64,000 nt of DNA from Streptomyces umbrinus (GCF_030817415.1 NZ_JAUSZI010000002.1:9300001-9364000); one strand, 5' to 3'. Counted from the first letter of the stretch, positions 18,277 through 26,849 are shown. The notes: generated from the letters alone by a model not told the origin. Translations and numbers: made by a program.

Positions 18277-18887
18277 TCGGGAGCCCCGATCGTCATCTCC
18301 ACCGCGGTCGGCTCGAAGCCGTTGCAAGGGTTGTTGATCTGGGGGCAGTTGGAGACCAGCACGAGCACGTCGCGCTCGGCACGCAGGGTCAGGGAGAGTC
18401 CCGGCGCCGAGATGCCGTCGACGATGCCGAGGGTGCCGTCCTTCTCGACCGGCACGTTCATGTACCAGTTGATGTTGGAGACCAGGTCGCGCTTGCCGAG
18501 GCCGTAACGGGCGCCCTCCGCAAGGAAGTTGTCCACGCAGGCGTGCTGGGACCAGGTGTGGTGCCCGTATCGCAGCGTGTTCGACTCCTTGGAGCAGGCG
18601 CCGCCGACCGTGTCGTGCCGGCCGACGTCGTCCGCGACGACCGTCATCAGCGGCGTGTGTTCGTTCGACATGAGCACACTGCCCGTGGTCAGGAAGATGT
18701 TCCCCTGCGCCTGGATCGTGTCGGGCGCGCTGTACCGCACGCTCGTGTCCCCGGCGTCGTACACGAGGAAGTCGACGGCCTGGTTGCCGTGCAGGTCGGT
18801 GATGGTGAGCGTGGCGCCCGCGCGGACGACGGCCGACCAGGCGGCCCGGGCCGCGACGGTGGTCCTCTGGACGGACTGCTCGCTCAT
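18273..18887 (-). CDS. DUF1989 protein, UAAP2 / carboxyguanidine deiminase subunit-like (204 aa)
   Basis: Urea-amidolyase-associated protein of the DUF1989 family. Visible conserved parts are 'TITDLHGNQAVDFLVYD', 'CSKESNTLRYGHHTWSQH', 'LVSNINWYMNVPVEKDG' and 'LVSNCPQINNPCNGFEPT'. The Cys/His residues could bind metal. Relatives (CgdA/CgdB) were shown in Pseudomonas to form carboxyguanidine deiminase, converting carboxyguanidine to allophanate. It overlaps both neighbours by 4 bp (ATGA), so it is translated in step with them. Which of the two proteins corresponds to CgdA or CgdB is not decided here. Confidence 0.85.
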   Translation of the reverse strand: MSEQSVQRTTVAARAAWSAVVRAGATLTITDLHGNQAVDFLVYDAGDTSVRYSAPDTIQAQGNIFLTTGSVLMSNEHTPLMTVVADDVGRHDTVGGACSKESNTLRYGHHTWSQHACVDNFLAEGARYGLGKRDLVSNINWYMNVPVEKDGTLGIVDGISAPGLSLTLRAERDVLVLVSNCPQINNPCNGFEPTAVEMTIGAPE

Positions 18888-19708
18888 GCGATCCCCCTCG
18901 CGGCAAGGAACTCGGCGGTGTTGAGGAAGGCGCGGTGGCCCTCGGGCGTGGCGTCCCACAGCGGATCGCCGGACCGGGTGGCCTCGGCGCGCCAGGCCAG
19001 TACCTCCAGCGGCGTGCTCGTGTAGGCCTCGCGGGGGTCGGCCGGGTGGGGCACATTGGCCAGCAGCACCGTGACGTCCTGCTCGGTGCGCAGCGTCACG
19101 CTCACCCCGGGACCGGCCGAACCGGTGAAGTCCAGGGAGCCGTCCTCGCGTACCTCCACGCCCTGGAAGAAGGACAGCGACGGCGGCAGATCGCGCGGCG
19201 CCAGCCCGTTCTTGGCCGCCGCCAGCTTGAACAGCTCACGTCCGGCGGGCGATTCGGACTGCGGTGTCCCGTCCCCGTACCGCTCCGTGTTCCGTACGAG
19301 ACCGGAGCTGCCGCACAGCGCGTCGTGCCGCCCGGAGGTGTCGGTGATCACCGAGGCGAGGACGCGGCCCTGCTCGGAGAGGAGCAACTGGCCCTCGCCG
19401 AGGTAGGCGTTCCACTGCACCTTCACCGTGTCGGCCACGTTCAGGCGCTCCCACGGCCGGTCGGCGGCGAAGAGGAGCAGATGGGCGCAGGCGTCGCCCT
19501 TCAGGTCGGTCAGCCGCAGCTCCGTGCCGCGCGCCAGCACCTTGTGCGTGTAGTTGCCGCCCGCCACCGTCTCCGCCCACACGAGGTGGCCCGCCTCGCA
19601 CGGCGGCGCGGGCCAGGCACTCGCCGGGACGACGGGCATGGCCTCGGCTCGGGTGCCCTCCTGGGCGCGGGCGTGCGCGCGGGCTCCGTAAGTGGTCGCT
19701 GTCGCCAT
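18884..19708 (-). CDS. DUF1989 protein, UAAP1 / carboxyguanidine deiminase subunit-like (274 aa)
   Basis: Paralogue of the next gene, with parallel motifs: 'LRLTDLKGDACAHLLLFAAD', 'ALCGSSGLVRNTERYGDG', 'LPPSLSFFQGVEVREDG' and 'LLANVPHPADPR'. It is the first gene of the operon. ATG at 19708 follows GGAGG. Its start lies 58 bp from a perfect palindrome that probably binds the divergent TetR regulator. The heterodimeric carboxyguanidine deiminase model (two DUF1989 subunits beside a carboxylase and allophanate hydrolase) fits this gene set; a role restricted to urea metabolism would leave these two proteins unexplained. Confidence 0.85.
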   Translation of the reverse strand: MATATTYGARAHARAQEGTRAEAMPVVPASAWPAPPCEAGHLVWAETVAGGNYTHKVLARGTELRLTDLKGDACAHLLLFAADRPWERLNVADTVKVQWNAYLGEGQLLLSEQGRVLASVITDTSGRHDALCGSSGLVRNTERYGDGTPQSESPAGRELFKLAAAKNGLAPRDLPPSLSFFQGVEVREDGSLDFTGSAGPGVSVTLRTEQDVTVLLANVPHPADPREAYTSTPLEVLAWRAEATRSGDPLWDATPEGHRAFLNTAEFLAARGIA

Positions 19709-19765
19709 CGCGGGACCTCCGGCTCGGCAGTGGTCGGTCATGGGTGCGGTCGAGCGGGTGCTCGT

Positions 19766-19787
19766 ATTTCTGTCGCCCGACAGAAAT
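19766..19787. promoter_or_regulatory. Palindromic operator, probable TetR site 1
   Basis: Arms ATTTCTGTCG and CGACAGAAAT form a perfect 10-bp inverted repeat around a 2-bp centre. It lies between the divergent UAAP1 (start 19708) and TetR (start 19888) genes. A copy with 20 of 22 bases the same lies before the permease at 31374. Confidence 0.8.
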
Positions 19788-19887
19788 TAGGAGCCGAGCG
19801 GGTCGCCGCCATTGCCCGCGGGTTGCGGCCCCGTTACCGATCCCTCACCGAGATCGCCTGGTGGGGCGGTGTGCGAGGATCGAACGC

Positions 19888-20511
19888 ATGGGTTCCAGTC
19901 GACGACCAGTGGGCAGGCCGCGCGCCGAGCAGCGGCCGGACAGCGGCCTCTCGCCGCGCGACGAGCTGCTCGCCGCCGCCGCGGAGCTGTTCACGACGCG
20001 GGGGTACGCGGCCACGACCACCCGGGCCGTCGCCGAGCGGGCGGGCATGCGCCAGGCGTCCATGTACCACTACGTGTCCGGCAAGGAGGAGCTCCTCGCC
20101 GCGCTCCTGGAGTCCACCGTCACGCCCTCGCTGGCCTTCGCCCGGCAGCTCCTCGCCGAGCACGACGCCCCTGCCGCGGACCGCCTCTGGGATCTGTGCC
20201 GCACCGACGTCGAGCTGCTCTGCGGCGGCTCGCACAACCTCGGCGGGCTCTATCTGCTGCCCGAGGTCCACTCGCAGCGCTTCGCCGGCTTCCATGCCGT
20301 ACGGGCCGAACTCAAGGACGCCTACCGGCAGTTGCTCGCCGCGACCGAGGCGGGCGGCGCGCTCGCCAAGAGCGAGCTCGACCTTCGCACCGATCTGCTC
20401 TTCGGTCTCATCGAAGGGGTGATCCTCGTGCACCGCTCCGATCCCGAGCGGCCCGTCTCGGCCTTCGCGGAAGCCACCGCGGACGCGGCCCTGCGCATCG
20501 CCGGAATCTGA
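19888..20511 (+). CDS. TetR-family regulator (207 aa)
   Basis: The N-terminal helix-turn-helix (residues ~22-70) includes 'ELLAAAAELFTTRGYAATTT', 'VAERAGMRQASMYHYVSGKE' and 'LLAALLE'. The remaining ~130 residues are a ligand-binding domain with no named match. ATG at 19888 is preferred; upstream in-frame codons are low-quality. It is divergent from the DUF1989/carboxylase operon, with the palindrome in between. I infer that it represses that operon and the distant APC permease, with guanidine, urea or an intermediate as possible inducer. Confidence 0.9.
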   Translation: MGSSRRPVGRPRAEQRPDSGLSPRDELLAAAAELFTTRGYAATTTRAVAERAGMRQASMYHYVSGKEELLAALLESTVTPSLAFARQLLAEHDAPAADRLWDLCRTDVELLCGGSHNLGGLYLLPEVHSQRFAGFHAVRAELKDAYRQLLAATEAGGALAKSELDLRTDLLFGLIEGVILVHRSDPERPVSAFAEATADAALRIAGI

Positions 20512-20526
20512 GCCGGAAGCCGGCTC
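20510..20526 (+). terminator. Hairpin at the TetR gene end
   Basis: GAGCCGG and CCGGCTC enclose a 3-base loop. The stem overlaps the TGA stop codon. Confidence 0.5.
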
Positions 20527-20828
20527 CGGGCACTGTCTCACCCCTTCTGATGAGGGGTTTTCGTATGCCCGTACGTCGTTACGCACCGTGTGCGAATGAC
20601 GTCGCTGCGTGTAAATGGGGCAGAGCGTACTCCTGTCGCGAGGGCGATTTCAGGTGCTTGCTGAATATGACACGGCGATGATCCGGTCGGACTAAGCTCG
20701 CCCGCAGCGCACCGAGTTGGGGTGTATTCGTGCGCTTGTTCCAAAAGATACCGAAGATCCAGTTTGATTCGCAGATAAACCCCCAGCAACTTCCCCGACC
20801 TTCAGCCGATTTGTCTCAGAGGGCATAC
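20512..20828. other. Intergenic region before the conservon
   Basis: 317 bases. It starts with two terminator-like hairpins and ends in AT-richer DNA. An open frame from GTG 20730 joins the conservon gene in frame, but its codons (ATA, TTT, GAT, CTT, TCT) are not typical of Streptomyces coding DNA, so I read it as leader or promoter. No other gene is seen. Confidence 0.6.
20540..20561 (+). terminator. Terminator-like hairpin with T-run
   Basis: ACCCC and GGGGT arms around a 9-base loop are followed by TTTTC, as in an intrinsic terminator after the TetR gene. Confidence 0.5.
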
Positions 20829-22466
20829 ATGGTGAGTGTTCAATCGCCTCCCGGTGGCCGTGAACTTCCCTACGCGCGCGTGCTGCTGCTGCCGGCGATA
20901 CTGATGGCCGCGGTGACCGGGACCGGTGTCGCCCTGGTGACGGGGTCGGCCCGGATCGCCGTCGGCTTGTGCGGAGCAGGCGCGACGCTCCTGGTGATCG
21001 CGGTCGCGGCCGTCGCGGTGCGCCGCGGCCGTATGGTCCGTGACCTGCGTGCCGAGCACGCTCGGAGGACCGCCTGCCTGGAGCAGCGGATCGCTGCCCA
21101 CGACCAGGAGTTCACCCGGCTGGGCACGGAGATCCTGCCCGCCGCGCTGTACCGCCTGCGCGGCGGAGAATCCCCCGACGAGGTGATTCGCAACGAAATC
21201 GACGGTGACCCCGAGCGGCGCGAACTCCCCAAGTCGCAGCGCGCCTTGGTGCACATGGTGCTCGACATCGTCGACCGCGAGGAGGCACTGCGCGACTCCT
21301 CGCAGCGGTCCTTCGTCAACATCGCCCGGCGTGTCCAGGCGATCGTCCACCAGCAGAACAAGGAACTCCGGGAGATGGAGGAGGACCACGGGCGCAACCC
21401 CGAGGTCTTCGACGACCTCCTGCGCATCGACCACGGCACCGCGCTGATCGGCCGCCTCGCCGACTCCATCGCCGTCCTCGGCGGCAGCCGCCCCGGACGT
21501 GTGTGGCCCAAGCCCGTGCCGCTGTACAGCGTGCTGCGTGGCGCGATGTCCCGCATCCTGGACTACCGACGCATCGAGCTGCACTCGATCGCCAAGGCCA
21601 ACGTCAACGGCGTCTCCGTCGAACCGGTCATCCACGCCTGCGCCGAGCTCCTCGACAACGCGACGCGCTACTCGCCGCCGCACACCAAGGTGCACGTCAC
21701 CGCCGTCGAGGTGCAGACCGGCATCGCCATCGAGATCGAGGACGGCGGCGTCAGCCTCAGCGAGGAGTCCCGCGCCAAGGTCGAGGACATGCTCGCCAAG
21801 GCCCAGGCAAGCGTCGACCTTCAGGAACTCGGCGACAGTCCGCGTCTCGGCCTCGCCGTCGTCGGCCGTCTGTCGACGATGTACAAGATGCACATCGCGC
21901 TCCGGCAGTCCGCGTACGGCGGGGTCCGCGCCGTGATCGTCGTACCGCGCGACATGCTCAGCATCGAGCCCGCTCCCGGGCTGGCCCACGGCATCGGCGC
22001 AGCCGCCGTACCCACCATGGACACCGGTGGTGTCGAGGGTCCCAACCGCAAGCCCAAACGCCGTCGCCCGACCACCGGACCGCGGGTCCCGAGCTCCGCG
22101 GAGGAGATGGACCCGGGCATGGAGGACGACGTCCCCGTCGTCACCGAGTGGACGCCGAACGGCCTGCCGCAGCGCCGCAGCCGGATGAAGACCCCGCTCA
22201 GCCAGCGCATGGCCGAGGCCGCCGCCGCGGAGGCCGCGGCCGAGGCCGCCATGGCCGCCGCGCCCGTGTGGCAGCCCGAGCCCGAACCGGCGAAGGAACT
22301 GCCCCCGCCCGGCATGTGGGTCGAGGCGTTCATGGCCGGCCTCAAGCGCGACCCGGACCCGAACGCCTTCACCCGGAACCCGAACGACCCGACGGCGTCC
22401 ACCGCTTCCACCGTGAACAACGAGCCGGCCCGCACCGACGCCGACGACGAGGGAGATCTCAAGTGA
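20829..22466 (+). CDS. cvnA: Conservon sensor-kinase-like protein CvnA (545 aa)
   Basis: N-terminal membrane segments (~15-65), a linker with 'RSFVNIARRVQAIVHQQNKE', and a HATPase domain with 'VIHACAELLDNATRYSPPH' (N box), then a long Ala/Pro/Glu-rich C-terminal tail. This is the nitrate-sensor/CvnA type that starts Streptomyces conservons and, from known work, interacts with CvnB and CvnC to control CvnD. ATG 20829 is preferred because of AGAGGG just upstream and the poor codons before it; GTG 20730 is the alternative (578 aa). Its stop overlaps cvnB (GTGA). With a P450 as fifth gene the set resembles rarA-E of S. coelicolor. Confidence 0.9.
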   Translation: MVSVQSPPGGRELPYARVLLLPAILMAAVTGTGVALVTGSARIAVGLCGAGATLLVIAVAAVAVRRGRMVRDLRAEHARRTACLEQRIAAHDQEFTRLGTEILPAALYRLRGGESPDEVIRNEIDGDPERRELPKSQRALVHMVLDIVDREEALRDSSQRSFVNIARRVQAIVHQQNKELREMEEDHGRNPEVFDDLLRIDHGTALIGRLADSIAVLGGSRPGRVWPKPVPLYSVLRGAMSRILDYRRIELHSIAKANVNGVSVEPVIHACAELLDNATRYSPPHTKVHVTAVEVQTGIAIEIEDGGVSLSEESRAKVEDMLAKAQASVDLQELGDSPRLGLAVVGRLSTMYKMHIALRQSAYGGVRAVIVVPRDMLSIEPAPGLAHGIGAAAVPTMDTGGVEGPNRKPKRRRPTTGPRVPSSAEEMDPGMEDDVPVVTEWTPNGLPQRRSRMKTPLSQRMAEAAAAEAAAEAAMAAAPVWQPEPEPAKELPPPGMWVEAFMAGLKRDPDPNAFTRNPNDPTASTASTVNNEPARTDADDEGDLK

Positions 22467-22870
22467 TCCAGCAGCGAGCCAATTTCGACTGGATGCTCAA
22501 GGATCTGGCCGACGGCGTACCCGGCATCCAGCAGATCGTCGTGCTCTCCGCCGACGGCCTGCGGATCGCCCGCTACGGCGGCGACCCGGACACCGCCGAC
22601 CGCGTCGCCGCGGCCTGCGCGGGACTGCAGAGCCTGGCCGGGGCCGTCGCCGGCGAGATCCCGCAGAGCGACGGCCAGATGCGGATGGTCATCATCGAGA
22701 TCAACGGCGGCTACTTCTACCTGATGGCCGCGGGGTCCAACGCCTATCTCGCGGTGCTCGCCAACGAGAGCGCGGAGCCCGGGCTGATGAGCAACCGCAT
22801 GCGCGACCTCGTCGACCGGATCGGCTCCCATCTCACCAGTCCGCCGCGGCGGAACGGGCAGACCGTATGA
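22463..22870 (+). CDS. cvnB: Roadblock/LC7 protein CvnB (135 aa)
   Basis: GTG at 22463 overlaps the cvnA stop. Residues 8-120 fit the Roadblock/LC7 fold, a regulator of small GTPases: 'FDWMLKDLADGVPGIQQIVV', 'SADGLRIARYGGD', 'MRMVIIEINGGYFYLMAAGS'. In conservons this protein partners the Ras-like CvnD. The second overlap with cvnC (4 bp) indicates tight coupling. Confidence 0.92.
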   Translation: MIQQRANFDWMLKDLADGVPGIQQIVVLSADGLRIARYGGDPDTADRVAAACAGLQSLAGAVAGEIPQSDGQMRMVIIEINGGYFYLMAAGSNAYLAVLANESAEPGLMSNRMRDLVDRIGSHLTSPPRRNGQTV

Positions 22871-23277
22871 CGCCTCCGCAACGCCGGCGGCGCAAACCCA
22901 AGCAGGAGCCACCTCCCCCGCCGGCCGTGGAAGGGCCCCAGGAGAGTGCGGGGGACCGCCCACCCGAGCGGCTCTACATCCTCACCGGCGAGGACTGCGA
23001 GCGGGCCCCCATCGACCTCGTCACGTTAATCGTGGCGCGCGCCGATCCGCCGCACTCCGCCGCACCGGAGCAGTCGGCGCTGCTCCGGATCTGCCAGGCC
23101 CCGCTGTCCGTGGCCGAGATCTCGGCTTATCTCAACCTGCCGATCAGCGTGGTGACCGTCCTGCTCACCGAGCTGCTGACGGCCGAACTCGTACAGGCGC
23201 GCGCACCGGTCGTCAGGCAGGCGCGGGCCGACCGTTCCCTCCTCGAAGCGGTGATGCATGGACTTCAAAAACTCTGA
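22867..23277 (+). CDS. cvnC: DUF742 protein CvnC (136 aa)
   Basis: A basic, Pro-rich N-terminus (1-35) precedes the DUF742 domain: 'RLYILTGEDCERAPIDLVTL', 'SALLRICQAPLSVAEISAYL' and 'PISVVTVLLTELLTAELVQA', which reads as a winged-helix-like region. It is the third conservon component. ATG 22867 overlaps the cvnB stop, and its own 3' end overlaps cvnD by 20 bp. Confidence 0.92.
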   Translation: MTPPQRRRRKPKQEPPPPPAVEGPQESAGDRPPERLYILTGEDCERAPIDLVTLIVARADPPHSAAPEQSALLRICQAPLSVAEISAYLNLPISVVTVLLTELLTAELVQARAPVVRQARADRSLLEAVMHGLQKL

Positions 23278-23878
23278 CACCATCACGGGTCCACGGGCCG
23301 AGGACCACCTGCCGCGCACCGCGCAGGCCGCCGTGAAGATCGTGATCGTGGGCGGTTTCGGCGTCGGCAAGACGACCATGGTGGGCTCCGTCAGCGAGAT
23401 CAAGCCGCTGACGACCGAGGAGACCATGACGCAGGCCGGCATCGGAGTCGACGACAACTTCGGCTCCAAGTCCAAGACGGCCACCACCGTGGCCATGGAC
23501 TTCGGCCGCATCAGCGTCACGGACGAGCTGGTGCTCTACCTGTTCGGCACCCCCGGCCAGGAGCGCTTCTGGTTCCTGTGGAACGGCCTGTTCGAGGGCG
23601 CGCTCGGCGCGGTCGTCCTGATCGACACCCGCCGGCTGGAGGTCAGCTTCGACGTCATGGGACGCCTGGAGGAGCGCGGCGTGCCGTTCGTCGTCGCGGT
23701 CAACGACTTCCCGGACGCGCCCCGGTACGCCGTCGAGGAGCTGCGCCAGGCGCTCGACCTGGCCGAGGAGATCCCGATCATCCGCTGTGACGTGCGGCGC
23801 CGGGCCTCCAGCCGGGACGTCCTGATGACCCTCATGCGCTTCCTGCACTCCCTGACGATGACGGGGGCGTCGACATGA
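23258..23878 (+). CDS. cvnD: Conservon Ras-like GTPase CvnD (206 aa)
   Basis: P-loop 'GGFGVGKTTMVG' near residue 30, 'TTVAMDFGRI' in switch I, 'LFGTPGQERFWFLW' as the G3/switch II motif and 'VVAVNDFP' in the position of the G4 NKxD motif. The Asp of the canonical NKxD is shifted, as in other ATP/GTP-binding MglA/Cvn proteins. It works as a molecular switch downstream of CvnA-C. The final ~145 bases before the P450 gene carry no evident gene. Confidence 0.93.
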   Translation: MDFKNSDTITGPRAEDHLPRTAQAAVKIVIVGGFGVGKTTMVGSVSEIKPLTTEETMTQAGIGVDDNFGSKSKTATTVAMDFGRISVTDELVLYLFGTPGQERFWFLWNGLFEGALGAVVLIDTRRLEVSFDVMGRLEERGVPFVVAVNDFPDAPRYAVEELRQALDLAEEIPIIRCDVRRRASSRDVLMTLMRFLHSLTMTGAST

Positions 23879-24022
23879 GCCCGGTACCGGTTCCACCGGT
23901 TCCCTGAACCTCACGCTGTACGAGTCCCCAGGGCCGGGAGCCGTGTCGTCCCGCACGGAGTCCCCTCCCGGTTTTCACCAACTCCCCAGACACCGGATCC
24001 ACTTCAGCTCGGAGCGACCATC

Positions 24023-25498
24023 GTGACGCCTGAATCCCACTCCCTGACCGGTACGGACGACCCCTCGCTCGGTCCGCCCCCCGGTTGTCCCGCCCACGGC
24101 AAGGGCCCCGGCGGCCTGCGTCGGCTGTACGGCCCCGAGGCGGAGGACCTGGGAGCCGTGTACGAGAAACTCCGCGCCGAACACGGCGCGGTGGCCCCCG
24201 CGTTGCTCCACGAGGACGTGCCGATCTGGGTGGTGCTCGGCCACGGCGAGAACATGCACATGGTGCGCACCCCTTCGCAGTACAGCCGTGACACCCGGTT
24301 GTGGACCGCCCTGCAGGACGGCACGGTCAAGCCGGATCACCCGCTCATGCCGATCATCGCCTGGCAGCCCATCTGCTGCCACGCCGAGGGCGACGAGCAC
24401 CTGCGGCTGCGCGGAGCGGTCACCAGCGCCATGTCGACCATCGACCACCGGGGCATCCGCCGTCACATCAACCGCGCGACCCAGCACCTCGTCAACAAGT
24501 TCTGCGAGGAGGGCAGGGCCGACCTGGTCGCCCAGTTCGCCGAGCACCTGCCGATGGCGGTGATGTGCGAGATCTTCGGCATGCCCGACGAGTACAACGA
24601 CCGGATCGTGCACGCCGCCCGCGACATGCTCAAAGGCACCGAGACCGCCATCGCCAGCAACGCGTACATCATGGACGTACTGACGCGGCTCACCGTCCGC
24701 CGCCGGGCCGAACCCAAGGGGGACTTCACCAGCCGGCTGATCAACGACCCGGCGGAGCTCAACGACGAGGAGGTCGCCCAGCACCTGCGCGTCGTCCTGA
24801 TCGTCGCGTACGAGGCGACCGCCAACCTCCTCGCCAACGTACTGCGGGTCGTGCTCACCGACCCGGGGTTCCGCGCCCAGCTCAACGGCGGCCAGATGAC
24901 GGTGCCCCAGGCGGTCGAGCAGTCCCTGTGGGACGAGCCGCCGTTCAGCGCCGTCCTCCCCTACGTCGCCAAGCAGGAGACGGAGCTGGGTGGCCGGCGC
25001 ATCCGCAAGGGCGACGGCCTCATCCTCGGTATGGAGCCGGGCAACGTCGACCCGCGCGTCCGTCCCGACCTCAAGGCCAACATGCAGGGCAACCGCTCCC
25101 ACCTCGCCTTCAGCGGTGGTCCCCACGAGTGCCCGGGCCAGGACATCGGCCGGGCCATCGCCGACGTCGGCGTCGACGCGTTGCTGACCCGCCTTCCGGA
25201 CGTCCAACTCGACTGCGAAGAGCACGAGTTGCGCTGGCGGGCGTCCATCATGAACCGGCACCTGGTGGAACTGCCGGTGAGGTTCGCGCCCAAGCCCCAG
25301 CAGGACGTCATGGCGCGGCCCGCGTACGCCGTGCCGTCACAGAATCCCAGCAACTGGCAGGTCGGCAGGCCAGGGCCGCAGACGGCGGCTCCGGAGCCCG
25401 CGGCTCCGGCCACTGCCCAGACGCCGACGCCAACGCCCGAACCGGCCCCCCGGCCGGGCGTGTTCCGGCGCCTCCAGCGCTGGTGGCGCGGCATGTGA
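24023..25498 (+). CDS. cvnE: Conservon cytochrome P450, CYP157-like without EXXR (491 aa)
   Basis: Heme-binding region 'FSGGPHECPGQDIG' with proximal Cys370, and an I-helix segment 'VAYEATANL' in place of AGxxT. The K-helix reads E299-Q-S-L-W303 where P450s have E-x-x-R, so the invariant Arg is replaced by Trp. Loss of EXXR with an EQSLW sequence has been described for CYP157 family members of Streptomyces conservons, so this is probably inherited and not damage. The C-terminal ~60 residues are Pro/Ala-rich. The start is GTG 24023. It converges on the pseudouridine synthase gene with an 18-bp gap. Whether it has monooxygenase activity or a signalling role is unknown. Confidence 0.9.
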   Translation: MTPESHSLTGTDDPSLGPPPGCPAHGKGPGGLRRLYGPEAEDLGAVYEKLRAEHGAVAPALLHEDVPIWVVLGHGENMHMVRTPSQYSRDTRLWTALQDGTVKPDHPLMPIIAWQPICCHAEGDEHLRLRGAVTSAMSTIDHRGIRRHINRATQHLVNKFCEEGRADLVAQFAEHLPMAVMCEIFGMPDEYNDRIVHAARDMLKGTETAIASNAYIMDVLTRLTVRRRAEPKGDFTSRLINDPAELNDEEVAQHLRVVLIVAYEATANLLANVLRVVLTDPGFRAQLNGGQMTVPQAVEQSLWDEPPFSAVLPYVAKQETELGGRRIRKGDGLILGMEPGNVDPRVRPDLKANMQGNRSHLAFSGGPHECPGQDIGRAIADVGVDALLTRLPDVQLDCEEHELRWRASIMNRHLVELPVRFAPKPQQDVMARPAYAVPSQNPSNWQVGRPGPQTAAPEPAAPATAQTPTPTPEPAPRPGVFRRLQRWWRGM

Positions 25499-25516
25499 GC
25501 CGACCGGGCGCCGGGG

Positions 25517-26461
25517 CTACCCGGCCCATTCGTCGTACGACGACCAGGCCCGCAGCACGCGCGGGCTGACGAACCGGTGCTCGCGCCCCGTGACCGGATC
25601 GGTGAACTCCAGTACCCGCGCCAGCAGTTGGAGCGGACGCCGGAAGTCACCGTCCGCCACGGGGGCGGTCACCACCGGATAGAGGGGATCGCCGAGGATC
25701 GGCACCCCCAACGCGCTCATGTGCACCCGGAGTTGGTGCGTCTGCCCGGTGCGGGGTCTCAGCCGGTAGCGGGCCAGACCGTCGTCCCGCTGTTCCAGCA
25801 ACTCCACGGCGCTGACGGCATTGGGCTCGCCCTCGACCTCGCGCGCCGCCATGACCCCACGCTCCTTCACGATCCGGCTGCGCACGGTGCGCGGCAGAGC
25901 GAGCGCCGGATCGTACGGGGCGACGGCCTCGTACTCCTTGGTGACGAGCCGGTCGCGGAACAGCGACTGGTACGCGCCGCGCTCCGCGGGGCGCACGGTG
26001 AACAGCACCAGACCCGCGGTCAGCCGGTCCAGACGGTGGGCGGCGCCCAGCGTGGGCAGGCCCAGCTCCCGGCGCAGCCGCGCGAGCGCGGTCTCCGCGA
26101 CATGACTGCCGCGCGGCGTCGTGGCCAGGAAATGCGGCTTGTCGGCGACGACCACGTGCTCGTCGCGGTACAGGACGTCCAGCGCGAACGGCACCGGCAC
26201 CTCGTACGGCAACTCCCGGTGGAACCACACGAACATGCCCGGCACGTACGCCATGTCGCGCGGCACGGCACGCCCGGCGGCGTCCACGATCAGCCCTGCG
26301 TCCAGCATCGCGTCGATCACGCCCGCCTCGGCCGCGAGCCGCTCCACCAGGTGATCACGCACGGTCGCCCACGCCTCCCCCGGCGGCAGCTTCACCCGCA
26401 CTGGATCGACCCCGCCACGCTGTGGCAGGGGGGAGGGAGGGACCGGGCTTCTGCGTCTCAT
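25517..26461 (-). CDS. RluA-family pseudouridine synthase (314 aa)
   Basis: The catalytic motif is 'GAAHRLDRLTAGLVLF', with the Asp of HRLDR as nucleophile. Later motifs 'RPRTGQTHQLRVHMSALG' and 'ILGDPLYP' are RluA/RsuA-type. An N-terminal ~80-residue region with 'AGLIVDAAGRAVPRDMAYVP' is present. The target (23S rRNA or tRNA uridine) cannot be assigned. ATG 26461 is taken as start; TTG 26470 would add three residues. Confidence 0.88.
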   Translation of the reverse strand: MRRRSPVPPSPLPQRGGVDPVRVKLPPGEAWATVRDHLVERLAAEAGVIDAMLDAGLIVDAAGRAVPRDMAYVPGMFVWFHRELPYEVPVPFALDVLYRDEHVVVADKPHFLATTPRGSHVAETALARLRRELGLPTLGAAHRLDRLTAGLVLFTVRPAERGAYQSLFRDRLVTKEYEAVAPYDPALALPRTVRSRIVKERGVMAAREVEGEPNAVSAVELLEQRDDGLARYRLRPRTGQTHQLRVHMSALGVPILGDPLYPVVTAPVADGDFRRPLQLLARVLEFTDPVTGREHRFVSPRVLRAWSSYDEWAG

Positions 26462-26551
26462 CACGATCAAGCGTACGAGGGAGCGCCGACAACGGGGCCT
26501 GAGCCGGTCCCGACCCTGTTCTCGCGGATCGAGTCGGAGGGCGAGGCGCGC

Positions 26552-26760
26552 GGTGGACCGACGGGTGGCAGCGCCGAACTCGCCTACCGGCCCGCGCCGT
26601 GGCCTGGGGCGTCACTCCGCGCGCGACGGCGATCCTGACTCGCCGGTGCCTCGACGAGATCGGCTTCCACCGCCTCGGACTACTCCACGCCGTCCCCGGC
26701 GAGGCGTCCTACCGGGTGGCCACGAAGACCGGCTTCGTTCCGCACAGGACACCAAATGCG
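26552..26760 (+). pseudogene. GNAT acetyltransferase remnant with a frameshift
   Basis: One frame reads 'GGSAELAYRPAPW', the next frame continues 'AWGVTPRATAILTRRCLDE' then 'IGFHRLGLLHAVPGEASYRV' and 'ATKTGFV'. Joined, these match the acetyl-CoA-binding core and C-terminal strand of RimJ/RimL-like GNAT enzymes. The junction at 26600-26604 fits loss of a single G in a run of Gs. No start or N-terminal domain is seen. It is probably a dead fragment of an acetyltransferase gene. Confidence 0.6.
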
Positions 26761-26849
26761 CTCAACTCGCCCTCCACCGACGTCCCGAGCGGCGTTATGA
26801 CAGTCGGAGTCAACAGAAGGGGGCGTGCGCATCCTGATCGGGCGACCGT

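Noticed and set aside
19709..19887. Guanidine (ykkC) riboswitch before the carboxylase operon
   Set aside because: No conserved ykkC core seen; only the palindrome. A covariance search would be decisive.
20730..20828. N-terminal extension of CvnA from GTG 20730
   Set aside because: Codons with A/T in third position are common there, unlike the rest of the gene, and a purine-rich site precedes ATG 20829. Kept as an alternative only.
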